Assembly: GCF_042219825.1 (NCBI RefSeq)
Contig: NZ_JBHJHQ010000005.1
Coordinates: 248,001-312,000 of the forward strand
From: JBHJHP01 sp042219825
GTDB taxonomy: Bacteria; Bacteroidota; Bacteroidia; Bacteroidales; UBA5342
DNA length: 64,000 nucleotides
Direction: 5' to 3'
Positions 7,366 to 17,028 of the stretch are shown in pieces. The translations under genes and the position numbers were made by a program. Position 1 is the first letter of the stretch. Each line of letters opens with the position of its first letter. The notes beneath the pieces were generated by a model. The model was given only the letters and a program-made list of their open reading frames with translations, did not search any database and was not told the origin of the DNA.

Positions 7366-9234
7366 TTATTTTAAATGCCTTTCCAGTTCGGTATCCTCCA
7401 GAATTGTAAGAATCAACTTACCGTCCGGAGAATAATTCGGCATGGAGCAGGCAAACAGGGAATCGACCATGTCCTGCATTTCAGATTCAGATAACTTTTT
7501 ACCGTACTGAATAGCTGCAGCTCCCGCACATATACGTGCCAAAGATTGCGACAAGTCTGCTTTAACGCTCCTGCCCTGCTCTGATGCAGTTTCTATCAAT
7601 TGTTCCAGCAGGGCAACGGCGTTAACATTTCCTGTTTCATAAGGAACACCGTTAATAGCAAAAGTGTTCTTTCCAAATCGCTCTACGTCAAAGCCTAAAC
7701 AAGCCAGTACATCTTTTATTTCTTCAAGAATAACACCGTCTCCCGCGCTTATTTCAATGGTTTCAGGGAACAGTAGTTTCTGGGAGATGACTCTGTTGTC
7801 CTCAATATTTTTAAGATATTTTTCGAAAAGAATGCGTGAATGCGCCCTGTGCTGATCGATCAGCATCAGACCGGATTTCACTGAAGTTATGATGTATTTA
7901 TTCTTGTACTGAAAAAAAGATTGCTCGGTTCGAACCGTTTGCTCTTCCTCATCAAAAAGTTTTTCAGCCTGTTTTATTTCCGGTTCAACGGTTGATCCAA
8001 AATCTTTATCCTCATTTTTCTCTGATTCAGTTTCGTCTTCAAAATCGGCATACAACTTTTCCCAGTCCGTTGGAATATGTTTCGACGGTGTTTCGAAAGA
8101 ACCTGATGAAGTCTTTGTTCCGGTTGATCTGAACGGATTATACTCCGGGTTGGTATGTACCACCGGAATCTTAATCTCCGTATCTTTATGCAGAACAGGA
8201 ATATCAATGGCACCTTCCTGGTCGAAGTCAATAGAGGGAACCACGTTGAATTTCCCCAATGCTTCTCTTACTGCTGCCATTAAAATAGGCCAGATAGCCT
8301 GTTCATTTTCAAATTTTATTTCGGTTTTTGTAGGATGTATATTCACATCCACCGATGCAGGATCAACATCCAGATACAAAAAATAACTGGGGATGGTCTC
8401 TGGTTGCAGAATATTACCATAGCCGTCCATCACCGCCTTATGAAAATAAGGATGACGCATGTAGCGGTTATTGGCAAAGAAGAATTGTTCCCCGAATTTT
8501 TTCCGAGCAAATTCAGGTTTTCCGATAAAACCGGAAATCTTCACTATGGATGTCTCCACTTCGAGCGATACCAGTTTTGGATTCAGTGGTTTACCAAATA
8601 CACCAACGATGCGCTGACGAATACTTCCCGACGGCAAATCAAGTATTTCCTCTTCGTTATGGTATAATTTAAATGTCGTATCGGGGGCAACAAGAGCAAT
8701 ACGCTGAAACTCATTGAGTATATGTCTGAATTCTGTAGAAGCCGATTTAAGAAATTTTCGTCTTGCCGGAACGTTAAAAAACAGGTTCTTCACACTGATG
8801 TTGGTCCCCTGCGGACAGCTAACCGGTTCCTGTCGTTCAACTTTTGATCCGTTAATATCGAGAACGCTGCCTAGTTCAGCGCCTACCTGCCGTGTTTTCA
8901 TTTCCACGTGTGCAATGGCCGCAACAGAAGCCAAAGCCTCACCACGAAATCCTTTGGTGTGTATATTAAACAGATCAGTGGCATCCGTAATCTTGGATGT
9001 AGCATGCCGCTCGAAAGACATCCGTGCATCGGTGTCAGACATCCCCTTTCCATTATCAATAACCTGTATCAGGGTTTTTCCGGCATCTTTAATAATAACT
9101 GTAATTTGAGTGGCATCTGCATCAATAGCATTTTCAACCAATTCCTTTACTACAGACGCAGGACGTTGTATGACCTCACCTGCAGCAATCTGGTTAGCTA
9201 CGGAATCGGGTAAAAGCTTGATTATATCAGTCAT
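7366..9234 (-). CDS. mutL: DNA mismatch repair protein MutL
   Basis: 622 residues. The N-terminal GHKL ATPase is complete: Glu31 and Asn35 in ELVENAIDAD, DNGKGM at 60-65, GFRGEAL at 95-101 and the NIHPTKTEIKF block at 298-308. An acidic linker covers about 335-435 and the dimerisation domain follows. In place of the endonuclease motif DQHAx2Ex4E the protein has DQHRAHSRILFEKY from Asp460, and the C-terminal CPHGRP box is replaced by a segment containing NYSPDGK. Nicking activity is therefore doubtful, though this may be the usual form in the phylum. It lies 9 bases after the small-protein gene. Confidence 0.96.
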   Translation of the reverse strand: MTDIIKLLPDSVANQIAAGEVIQRPASVVKELVENAIDADATQITVIIKDAGKTLIQVIDNGKGMSDTDARMSFERHATSKITDATDLFNIHTKGFRGEALASVAAIAHVEMKTRQVGAELGSVLDINGSKVERQEPVSCPQGTNISVKNLFFNVPARRKFLKSASTEFRHILNEFQRIALVAPDTTFKLYHNEEEILDLPSGSIRQRIVGVFGKPLNPKLVSLEVETSIVKISGFIGKPEFARKKFGEQFFFANNRYMRHPYFHKAVMDGYGNILQPETIPSYFLYLDVDPASVDVNIHPTKTEIKFENEQAIWPILMAAVREALGKFNVVPSIDFDQEGAIDIPVLHKDTEIKIPVVHTNPEYNPFRSTGTKTSSGSFETPSKHIPTDWEKLYADFEDETESEKNEDKDFGSTVEPEIKQAEKLFDEEEQTVRTEQSFFQYKNKYIITSVKSGLMLIDQHRAHSRILFEKYLKNIEDNRVISQKLLFPETIEISAGDGVILEEIKDVLACLGFDVERFGKNTFAINGVPYETGNVNAVALLEQLIETASEQGRSVKADLSQSLARICAGAAAIQYGKKLSESEMQDMVDSLFACSMPNYSPDGKLILTILEDTELERHLK

Positions 9235-9243
9235 AAGCTGGAG

Positions 9244-9564
9244 CTATTTTTCCCAGAACACGTTTAAGATGCTAAAGTCTGAATTCAGGATCAACCAGGC
9301 AATAAAAAATAATACGGCTATGATAGCCACAAGACGCAAATTGGACTTCCGCTTTTCGTTTCTTGCGGAACTGGTATACGTATTATGCCAGTTCTTACGG
9401 AATTTACCCTTTATATTTGGCACATACTCATCACTGGAGAGCTTTCCGGCTTCAAGATCTGCCTGACGCTGCATCTGTTTAAGACGCTCTTTCGATTCGT
9501 CATAGTAGATCGGCACATGCTCAAATGTTCGTGGCTTCGGTGTTCTGAAAAGATAAAATCCCAT
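9244..9564 (-). CDS. Small conserved membrane protein upstream of mutL
   Basis: 106 residues when started at the ATG at 9564 (MGFYLFRTPKPRTFEHVPIY). The frame is open to 9705, but that 5' extension has no conserved look. The N-terminal two thirds is basic and polar, with KERLKQMQRQADLE as a likely short helix. One hydrophobic helix lies at about 83-100 near the C terminus. Proteins with this FRTPKPR..F.Y.P.YYD start regularly precede mutL in Bacteroidota and are often mislabelled as riboflavin synthase beta subunit; no such domain is present. Function is unknown. It is the promoter-proximal gene of the mutL cluster. Confidence 0.82.
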   Translation of the reverse strand: MGFYLFRTPKPRTFEHVPIYYDESKERLKQMQRQADLEAGKLSSDEYVPNIKGKFRKNWHNTYTSSARNEKRKSNLRLVAIIAVLFFIAWLILNSDFSILNVFWEK

Positions 9565-9670
9565 ATAACGTGTTTTCTTTAAACTACAAAAATACAAACA
9601 ATGGTTGTTAATTTTTGCAAAAGGTTGTGATAAATTACACCAAATGTTTTTCAAAATAAGCTTTAAGCGA

Positions 9671-9907
9671 TATTTTGAGATTATTGTTGACCAGCTAAAG
9701 ATCAATATTACTTAAAGATTTTTCGCTTCATTTTACTACGCTCAGAATGACAGTCTTTTAGGTTCATATGGGTCTGGAGGAGGTGTTGGTTTTCGAATCT
9801 GTAGCAAACCAACACATCCTCCAGCCCAACAGCCAGCAACTGCTTGTCATTCCGGGTGTAGCGAGGAATCTCTGAAGCTTTAACCGGACAACAGTATTTT
9901 GAGATTA
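9671..9907. mobile_element. MITE-like palindromic element, copy 1, with 13-bp flanking duplication
   Basis: The element spans 9684-9894 (211 bp). Its left end TTGTTGACCAGCTAAAG and right end CTTTAACCGGACAACAG are imperfect inverted repeats. It is flanked by a perfect 13-bp direct repeat, TATTTTGAGATTA at 9671-9683 and 9895-9907, as expected of a target-site duplication. Internally the segments ATTTTTCGCTTCA...CAGAATGACAG and TGTCATTCC...GCGAGGAATCT are also inverted copies of each other. There is no ORF, so it would be non-autonomous. A shorter copy lies inverted at 59923-60075. Confidence 0.75.
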
Positions 9908-10313
9908 CAATTACCTGTTCCGAATTTTTCAGAAGTTAATGCCAATAGACAATTGCCATATCCCAATTAAAAGTAATTTCCTCAAAACATAATGCCATCC
10001 CTTCGGGATTTCTGTAAACCGCTCATTGATTACAGTTACAATAATATCAACCCTTCGGGTTTACGAAAAAGGTTAGTAACGGAACTGTTCTCCACATTTA
10101 ATTCCTGTAATCCCCGCCGGAATGTTATAAGCACAACTGATTGCGAACAATATGGGTCACGCAATCCCTGAGAGATGTCATTATTGTTAAACGCACCCTG
10201 AAATAACACAAAACTCCGGAACTGGTGGCATTATAAACTATGCCTTCAAAAACATTCCGCTTATTTCATGTCATTTCAATTTTATATCCCATTTTTGTTG
10301 AAATTTTCAAATT
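9908..10313. other. Intergenic region with small CTTCGGG hairpins
   Basis: No gene is supported. Two short perfect hairpins with a TTC loop occur at 9997-10009 (ATCCC/GGGAT) and 10049-10061 (AACCC/GGGTT). They resemble interspersed palindromic repeats frequent in Bacteroidota genomes. The rest is unremarkable sequence before the gene at 10314. Confidence 0.55.
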
Positions 10314-11354
10314 ATGATCGATTACAACGAAGCTACTATACGCCAACTTATTGTCCACCATATTGGTTACAAGCCTTACGACGAAGGCTGTGAATTATCA
10401 GAAAATCTGCTCTCACTGCAGCAAGACCATCCTTTATCTCCCTTGCTCCTTCAGTATTTTCTGAAAACATTTAAGCCTGATATTCAGTATAATTTTGCGG
10501 ACCCGGATATCAATCCCGTTATACAGGAAGTGGATCAGATATTTGAAAATGCAGAAACCATTATCGGATCTTCGAAAAAACTGGCAGAGCTGTTGTACGA
10601 AACATCCACGCACTCTAAGATAAAAGCCGGAGACTTTTATGTAGCCAACATCGACAATGTAAAACTCTATGGTGAAGCCTACCGTTGTATCGGTTTATTC
10701 AAATCAGAAACCAAAGAAACTTATCTGAAAGTATACACTGGTGATCAGAAATTCGGTATTGAACCCAAAGAAGGGATCAGCATTAAGAAGCTGGATAAAG
10801 GCGCCCTTATTTTCCGCAACCAGGAAACAGGTGAATACATCATTTCCATCGTGGATTCCATCTCAAAAGGAGATGAAGCGGTGTACTGGAAGACCGATTT
10901 CCTGGGTCTGATTCCGCGCGAAGACAACTTTTTCATGACCCAGAATTATTTGTCGCTGTGCAAGGATTTTGTTACCGATGTATACAATGCAGAGAACCGT
11001 GTTGACCGTAGTGAACAGGCCGACATGCTGAACCGTTCCATCGATTATTTTGGCAAAAACAAAGATTTCGATTTATCTGACTTTGAATCACAGGTGATTG
11101 AAAACCCTGAAACAATCAAGGCTTTTGAGGATTATCGTGAGTTTTATGAAAATGAACGGCAGATACCCCTGGAAGATGCGTTTTCCATTGAGCCTGATGC
11201 CGTAAAAAAGCACAAACGGTTTTTTAAGTCAGTCATCAAACTGGATAAAAATTTTCATGTATACGTGCATGGAAACAAGCAACTGATTGAGCGCGGCTAC
11301 GACCAACAGAAAAAAATGCATTTTTACCAGTTGTATTTCGATTACGAAAATTAG
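10314..11354 (+). CDS. Nucleoid-associated protein (YejK/NdpA-like)
   Basis: 346 residues, soluble, no signal peptide. The start MIDYNEATIRQLIVHHIGYK and the segment HSKIKAGDFYVANIDN match the NA37/YejK family of nucleoid-associated proteins as it occurs in Bacteroidota. The E. coli member binds nucleoid DNA; its precise role is unknown. It is a single gene that ends against the oppositely oriented TonB receptor gene, the two stop regions overlapping by 4 bases. A promoter would have to lie in the repeat-rich gap upstream. Confidence 0.85.
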   Translation: MIDYNEATIRQLIVHHIGYKPYDEGCELSENLLSLQQDHPLSPLLLQYFLKTFKPDIQYNFADPDINPVIQEVDQIFENAETIIGSSKKLAELLYETSTHSKIKAGDFYVANIDNVKLYGEAYRCIGLFKSETKETYLKVYTGDQKFGIEPKEGISIKKLDKGALIFRNQETGEYIISIVDSISKGDEAVYWKTDFLGLIPREDNFFMTQNYLSLCKDFVTDVYNAENRVDRSEQADMLNRSIDYFGKNKDFDLSDFESQVIENPETIKAFEDYREFYENERQIPLEDAFSIEPDAVKKHKRFFKSVIKLDKNFHVYVHGNKQLIERGYDQQKKMHFYQLYFDYEN

Positions 11355-13714
11355 TTTCTGAATTTAATGTCATCAAAAAAAACTTTGTACGAGAAGCTGG
11401 GTATTATCGGAAACCATGTTACTTTATAAAGCTTAAGTGGTTTTGTATATTCTACTCCCGTATCTAAGTATTTATCATCATCGTAATAATAGTTGTATGG
11501 ATTCATGCGGTTATACAGGTTATAAACAGAAAAAGTCCAGACAGCTTTATTCCCCTTTTTAGTTTTGGTCTCATAAGTAAAACCAACATCCATCCGATGA
11601 TAATTTTGCATTCTCCCACTATTATATTCCTCATAGTCAATTGCAACACCGTCAGTGACTTTCCCATTGGTTAGGTCCATTAATAAATGTTTTCCCGAAG
11701 CTGGTGTATATGGTAACCCTGAAGAGAAGGTCCAAACAAGATTAAAGTTCCAGTATCTGTTTAGCTTTCTGTTCGCATTCAAAGTTATTGTGTGTGGACT
11801 ATTATACTCATAATCATAAAACTCTCCCTTATTTATTTCGGCAAAACTTCTTTTAGATTCAGTAAAACTGTAAGCAACAGAACCAGTTAAAATCCCCTTA
11901 TTTTTACTTAGTATAATTTCTGAACCATACGCGGCACCTTTACCATTACGCAGCAATTTATGCTCAATATCTGTTAAGCCCAATGCATTTTCATAGCCCA
12001 TTTTTAAACGCGCAAGATTATCCATCTTCTTATAATAGAGACTCACTTCTAATTTCAGTATATCCTTTGCAATGCTACTCATCCAACTTACCGACAATTG
12101 ATCGGATAACTGCGATGGGTTTTCTGAACTTGACGGTAACCAGATTTCACTTTTTATGATTTGATCCTGAATGTGTATTAAATGATCATACTGCATTACT
12201 CTCATGTAATTTAGTTCAAGATTTTGACTGTCTGCCAATTTAAACCTAAAATTAACGCGTGGTTCAAAATCCGGATAAAGGATATTATTATTTATATAAA
12301 GATTAAATCGCAATGAAGGCCGGATTTCAACAGACGGGCTGACATCAATGATATTGTCAATAAAAAATGTTGTTTTGAAGGTATGATATACAGAACTTGT
12401 GACCTGGTATTGAGCTGTAGAATTATAATAATAACCAGGTTCATAGATCATGTAATTTGTTTCATTCCCAAACTCCAAAAACATATACCTTGTCATTGCA
12501 TATTTCCAAATGGATTTAGCAGATAAATTATTTACAGATGAACTGTTTTTAAAAACGAATACTTCCTTTTCAGCATCAAACATACTTTTATAGGTCTGTT
12601 TGCTTTTATTCCTGTATTTTGTATATGACAACAGATTCTCAACAAACAAATGATCCCCTATTATTTTTTTCCAGTTCCCCGATAACAACCAGTTCCCCCA
12701 AACTTGGCTAATACGATTGCTCTCATTCTTTTCCAGCTCCCAAGGCTTGCCCCAGAAATTAAAATAATCATCTCCCTGGTACAAATTAAAATTAAACGTA
12801 TTCCTTTCATCATGTTTCCATGAAAGTTTAGCATTTACATCGTGAAATCCATAAGAAACGATTGAATTATTGACATCATCAACTGTGGAAATTCCAGCTA
12901 ACAAAAAATCGATCAACGTTTTACGAGCTGAAATAATAAAACTTAGCTTATCACGGATCAGTGGTCCCTCAAGACTAAACGAAGCATCCGTTAAACCGAT
13001 ACTGTATGAACCTACAAACGTTGACAAGTTCCCTTCTTTTTGAGTTATATCAACAATTGAAGATAATTTACCTCCATGTCGCGCAGGGAAACTGCCCATA
13101 TAAAAATCCACGGAATTTATCATCTCCGGGTTAAACACAGATGTTAAACCACCAAAATGATTTACATAAATCAAAGGCACATCATCCAGAAGATATTGAT
13201 TTTGCCCAGGCTCTCCACCACGTACATTAAATAAACTCATCCCTTCCGATTGTGCCTGTACACCGGGCAGTAATTGCAACGTTTTAATAATATCCGGTTT
13301 TGCACCCAAAACAGGAATTCGTTTGAAATCATACGCTGACAAATGCGTTATATTAGCTCTGAGATTGCGGTTTGCATTTACTGATATCTCTGAAAGTTCT
13401 TTACCCGGAATAAGAAATACAACCAAAAAAGTATCTGAATTACTGTTTAACTGAACTGTTTTACTTTGGTACCCTGTAAATGAAAAAGAAAGACTGGCAG
13501 CATTTGTAATGTTTAAACTGAAAAATCCTTTATTATCCGTTGTCGTTCCCGTTAACTGATCAGTTTCAAAAATATTCGCACCTGTTAATACCTCATTAGT
13601 AACCGAATCTTTTACAAAACCGGACAACCTGATATCTGAAGAATGAGCTAAAGCAGCGTTTACAAGAAGCAATGCGATAAACAGAAATCTCAAATTAAAG
13701 GAACAAAGTTTCAT
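11351..13714 (-). CDS. TonB-dependent outer-membrane receptor with carboxypeptidase-like N-terminal domain
   Basis: 787 residues. A signal peptide (about 1-24, ending ALAHS) is followed by a carboxypeptidase-regulatory-like beta domain (about 27-110, GFVKDSVTNEVLTGANIF...), a plug (about 115-230, with VRGGEPGQNQYLLDD) and a 22-strand-type barrel to the C-terminal aromatic/basic end. This is the domain order of energy-coupled nutrient receptors of the phylum, but the partner is a DUF4249 protein, not SusD. The ligand is unknown. It overlaps the DUF4249 gene by 4 bases (ATGA), so the two are translationally coupled. Confidence 0.92.
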   Translation of the reverse strand: MKLCSFNLRFLFIALLLVNAALAHSSDIRLSGFVKDSVTNEVLTGANIFETDQLTGTTTDNKGFFSLNITNAASLSFSFTGYQSKTVQLNSNSDTFLVVFLIPGKELSEISVNANRNLRANITHLSAYDFKRIPVLGAKPDIIKTLQLLPGVQAQSEGMSLFNVRGGEPGQNQYLLDDVPLIYVNHFGGLTSVFNPEMINSVDFYMGSFPARHGGKLSSIVDITQKEGNLSTFVGSYSIGLTDASFSLEGPLIRDKLSFIISARKTLIDFLLAGISTVDDVNNSIVSYGFHDVNAKLSWKHDERNTFNFNLYQGDDYFNFWGKPWELEKNESNRISQVWGNWLLSGNWKKIIGDHLFVENLLSYTKYRNKSKQTYKSMFDAEKEVFVFKNSSSVNNLSAKSIWKYAMTRYMFLEFGNETNYMIYEPGYYYNSTAQYQVTSSVYHTFKTTFFIDNIIDVSPSVEIRPSLRFNLYINNNILYPDFEPRVNFRFKLADSQNLELNYMRVMQYDHLIHIQDQIIKSEIWLPSSSENPSQLSDQLSVSWMSSIAKDILKLEVSLYYKKMDNLARLKMGYENALGLTDIEHKLLRNGKGAAYGSEIILSKNKGILTGSVAYSFTESKRSFAEINKGEFYDYEYNSPHTITLNANRKLNRYWNFNLVWTFSSGLPYTPASGKHLLMDLTNGKVTDGVAIDYEEYNSGRMQNYHRMDVGFTYETKTKKGNKAVWTFSVYNLYNRMNPYNYYYDDDKYLDTGVEYTKPLKLYKVTWFPIIPSFSYKVFFDDIKFRN

Positions 13715-14661
13715 TTCACAAAAACCTCCGCATAAGTAGTTGAATATGAAGTAAATAAACCTAAGCCATTCTCAATATTAGTATATAATGGATAATTACT
13801 GTTTGAATTGCCCAAACCAACATTAGCAGCCATCTCATACAAATAATACTGTTTTTGAAACTCATAATATGACTCATCAACATTCCGCAATTCAATATAA
13901 AAATTCCTTCCTGACTCAAGATCAACCGAATACTCTGTGAAATAGAATTTTACATGATATATGCTTTTATTTATGGTATGATTTGAGAATACATTATAGG
14001 GAGGCGTTTCATTTTTCAGTATTTCAATCTCATCAGGATTAAAATAAATATCATGATGAATAGTTTTATATGAATCCACCACCTTTCTTTGAATAAAATC
14101 ATATTCACTAAAGATGCCCCTTTCAATAAAATTCACCTCCCAATACCTCTTCTCATCCGGTATATTGTTTAAATCAAACTCCACAGAAGAGACAAGCTCA
14201 GTTTCTTCTCCTCTTCCTGCATCTTTTCTAAAAACCACATTTGAAACTATTCCTGGCTCAGGCACGAAAGCTTCGGCTACGACATCGTTGTAACCGGGAA
14301 TTTTAACCAGACAGAAATATTGTTTATGTATTCCAACCGTTTCATCACTTATATATGTTCCTTTATCTGAATAATTTAAAGTATCGGAATTATTATCAGA
14401 ACCTTTTATGATCACAATAGCATCAGAAACATATGGATATTCAACCTCCGTTAAATTACCGGAAAAGGATATATTCACTTTAAATATGCTATCTGCAATC
14501 AATAAACTGTTTATAACAGGTACTTTCCGGAATACCAGAAACTCTTCTTCAACAATACTCTTACAGGAAGTTAAAAAGACAACACTAAGAGCAATACTAA
14601 GCATTGTGAATTTACTAAACAGGAAAATGTATTGAATACAATTACAACATTGCTTTGTCAT
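13711..14661 (-). CDS. DUF4249 lipoprotein, partner of the TonB receptor
   Basis: 316 residues. A long signal segment ends in a lipobox LTSC at Cys33, so it is a predicted lipoprotein. The following domain (PVINSLLIADSIFKVNISFS...YPYVSDAIVIIKG) matches DUF4249, a beta-rich family found next to TonB receptors in Bacteroidota. It probably forms the surface or periplasmic partner of the receptor; the substrate is unknown. The first ATG is kept because an internal Met20 start would leave too short a signal with no positive charge. Confidence 0.85.
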   Translation of the reverse strand: MTKQCCNCIQYIFLFSKFTMLSIALSVVFLTSCKSIVEEEFLVFRKVPVINSLLIADSIFKVNISFSGNLTEVEYPYVSDAIVIIKGSDNNSDTLNYSDKGTYISDETVGIHKQYFCLVKIPGYNDVVAEAFVPEPGIVSNVVFRKDAGRGEETELVSSVEFDLNNIPDEKRYWEVNFIERGIFSEYDFIQRKVVDSYKTIHHDIYFNPDEIEILKNETPPYNVFSNHTINKSIYHVKFYFTEYSVDLESGRNFYIELRNVDESYYEFQKQYYLYEMAANVGLGNSNSNYPLYTNIENGLGLFTSYSTTYAEVFVK

Positions 14662-14741
14662 TTATTTCAAGGTATAGCATTAAGTTAATAACACTATCGA
14701 AACGATTAAAACGGGAATTTAGTCTTTACTTATACAATTGG

Positions 14742-15398
14742 TTATTTTGTAAACACCTCATGGCTTGGATGTCGCAGAGAATCCATTGGGATGCCTTTTG
14801 AAAAGATAGAATCTCCCTGAATAGCATATTGTTGTTTCATAATACTGATGCGCTGAAGTGTTTCCCAGTCCTTTGCCTTTTCAATCTTAGCACCTAATTT
14901 ACCGGCCTGCTTCAACAAAAACGGGGCAAAATTGAATCCAACGGTTTCAAAGTAGGTTTTATTTGTATGTTTTGCATGTTGCCTCAACTGATACCGGGTA
15001 GATTCAGTAGCATCCATCGGTAATTTATCATACGAAAGATCGTGTTTCGATAAGAACGGACTTACCTCAACCTCTTTCAGAACCACACTTGATGTCTGAA
15101 GCATGACATTAACCAGCTGAATGGTTTCTGAAGAGTCATTCACTACCAGATTTCTTGTCTGCATACCCATAAACATAAACACAACGGTGTCCGGTGCATC
15201 AACTTCCAGTTTAAAATATCCTTTATCATTGGTTATGGTTCCCACACCCTTCTTTTTGCTGACCACATTAACGGCGACCAGTTCTTTCCCGTTCTGATCC
15301 GAAACAATACCGGCTACAACCTTTTTATTCGCGGTCTGAGCCTGAACCAAGGTTATACCAATGCCAAATAGAAAAATGAATCCGTAGAAAAAGCGCAT
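14742..15398 (-). CDS. Exported carboxypeptidase-like regulatory domain protein
   Basis: 218 residues. The signal peptide (about 1-20, ending TLVQAQ) leads into a carboxypeptidase-regulatory-like beta-sandwich (about 26-100: VVAGIVSDQNGKELVAVNVVSKKK, then TITNDKGYFKL). The remaining C-terminal half is unrecognised and mostly polar or helical. No plug or barrel follows, so it is not a receptor itself. It lies 80 bases upstream of the DUF4249-receptor pair on the same strand and may belong to that transcript. The divergent gap to 15628 probably contains promoters for both sides. Confidence 0.75.
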   Translation of the reverse strand: MRFFYGFIFLFGIGITLVQAQTANKKVVAGIVSDQNGKELVAVNVVSKKKGVGTITNDKGYFKLEVDAPDTVVFMFMGMQTRNLVVNDSSETIQLVNVMLQTSSVVLKEVEVSPFLSKHDLSYDKLPMDATESTRYQLRQHAKHTNKTYFETVGFNFAPFLLKQAGKLGAKIEKAKDWETLQRISIMKQQYAIQGDSIFSKGIPMDSLRHPSHEVFTK

Positions 15399-15627
15399 AA
15401 ATTAACTCTAATGTTTGTAAAACGTGGCAATACATGAAATGGTTACAGCCAGGCAATTTTTTAACGTTAGTGCCAAAAAGACTTCATTCAATGTTAGACA
15501 ACATCCAAATAGATGCAGAATCTGTATATTTTTAATACATCAGTTAGTGAGTTGAAATCACAACAAAATTGTATAATTTATGATATCTTTATGAATTAAC
15601 AATTAATCTAATGAACACCAATTTACT

Positions 15628-16995
15628 ATGAAACGAACCATGCTTTTCTTTTTGATATTTGCATCTTCGGTTTTGACGCATGCCACAGTCAAAGAACTAT
15701 TCAACGGCAAAAATCTTAAAGGTTGGGAAAAATTAAACGGTACAGCCGAATTTAAAGTCAAAGACGGGATGATAACAGGCATTTCAAAAACTGGTTCACC
15801 CAATACCTTCCTTGCCACAAAAAAACAGTACACCAATTTTATTCTGGAATATGATATAAAAATGGATGAAGGTTTAAACTCCGGCGTCCAGATCCGCAGC
15901 CATAGTTCAAAAGATTTTCAAAACGGAAGAGTACATGGCCTTCAGGTGGAAGCGGACGATTCTCCGCGTTCATGGTCCTGTGGCATATACGATGAAGCCA
16001 GAAAAGGTTGGCGCTATCCGTTGGAGTATAATCCGCAGGCAAAAAAAGCCTATAAAAACAGAGAATGGAACAGAGTAAAGGTTATTGCCTGTGGAAACCG
16101 CATAGCGACCTGGTTAAATGGCATACCATGCGCCAATTTGTATGAAGAAGATGTGGAGACAGGTTTTATTGCTTTACAGGTTCATGATATTGGTAATGAC
16201 CAGGCTAAGGAAGGCAGAACCATTCAATGGCGTAACATAAGTATTGAAGAGATTGATCCGGATTTTGAATTTACAAGTGACGCACCTGTGGTAAACTATA
16301 TGCTGAATACTCTGACCAACGAAGAATTTATTGATGGATGGACGCTTTTGTGGGATGGTAAGACGACCAATGGATGGCGAGGTGCGAAGCTGGATGCGTT
16401 TCCTCAAAACGGATGGACCATAAAAGACGGGATACTTTCAGTTCAGGCATCTAACGGAGGTGAATCTGCGAATGGAGGCGATATAGTCACCACTTCTGCT
16501 TACGGAAATTTCATTCTTGAAGTTGATTTTAAATTCTCGAAAGGCGCCAACAGCGGCATCAAGTATTTTGTCAACACTGATCTCAATAAAGGCGAAGGTT
16601 CAGCAATTGGGTGTGAATTCCAGATTCTTGACGACCGCTACCACCCCGATGCAAAAATGGGTGTGAACGGCAACCGTACGGTTGGATCATTGTATGACCT
16701 GATCCGGGCAAACGGAAAAGAATTTGCACCATATCTGCCCACTGAAAAATATGTTAATACAAACGGTTGGAATAGAGCAAGAATCGTTGTAAACGGAAAG
16801 CATGTGGAACATTGGTTAAACGGGTGCAAAGTAGTTGAATACAAACGTGACACTCAGGAATGGAGAGCACTGGTAGCTTACAGCAAGTACAAGGTATGGC
16901 CCAAATTTGGAGAAGCGGTTAAAGGGCTGATCCTGTTACAGGACCATGGCAACTTTGTATCTTTTAAAAACATTAAAATCAAGGAATTGAATTAA
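15628..16995 (+). CDS. Secreted double-DUF1080 protein (3-keto-disaccharide hydrolase-like)
   Basis: 455 residues with a signal peptide (about 1-19, ending THA). Two DUF1080 domains follow one another: about 21-213 (ELFNGKNLKGWEKLNGTAEF...) and about 230-455 (LLWDGKTTNGW...). DUF1080 is a concanavalin-like beta fold. Some members cleave glycosides whose sugar has been oxidised to a 3-keto form. Activity of this copy is inferred, not shown. It heads a tight same-strand cluster with two exported Gfo/Idh/MocA oxidoreductases, the enzyme family that performs such sugar oxidation, so a shared pathway is likely. Confidence 0.87.
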   Translation: MKRTMLFFLIFASSVLTHATVKELFNGKNLKGWEKLNGTAEFKVKDGMITGISKTGSPNTFLATKKQYTNFILEYDIKMDEGLNSGVQIRSHSSKDFQNGRVHGLQVEADDSPRSWSCGIYDEARKGWRYPLEYNPQAKKAYKNREWNRVKVIACGNRIATWLNGIPCANLYEEDVETGFIALQVHDIGNDQAKEGRTIQWRNISIEEIDPDFEFTSDAPVVNYMLNTLTNEEFIDGWTLLWDGKTTNGWRGAKLDAFPQNGWTIKDGILSVQASNGGESANGGDIVTTSAYGNFILEVDFKFSKGANSGIKYFVNTDLNKGEGSAIGCEFQILDDRYHPDAKMGVNGNRTVGSLYDLIRANGKEFAPYLPTEKYVNTNGWNRARIVVNGKHVEHWLNGCKVVEYKRDTQEWRALVAYSKYKVWPKFGEAVKGLILLQDHGNFVSFKNIKIKELN

Positions 16996-17028
16996 CAAAA
17001 CCAGACGATTAAAATTTAGCACAACACC

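Noticed and set aside
8714..9109. Plus-strand frame of 131 codons opposite mutL
   Set aside because: It is antisense to the conserved MutL ATPase domain, whose motifs account for the sequence.
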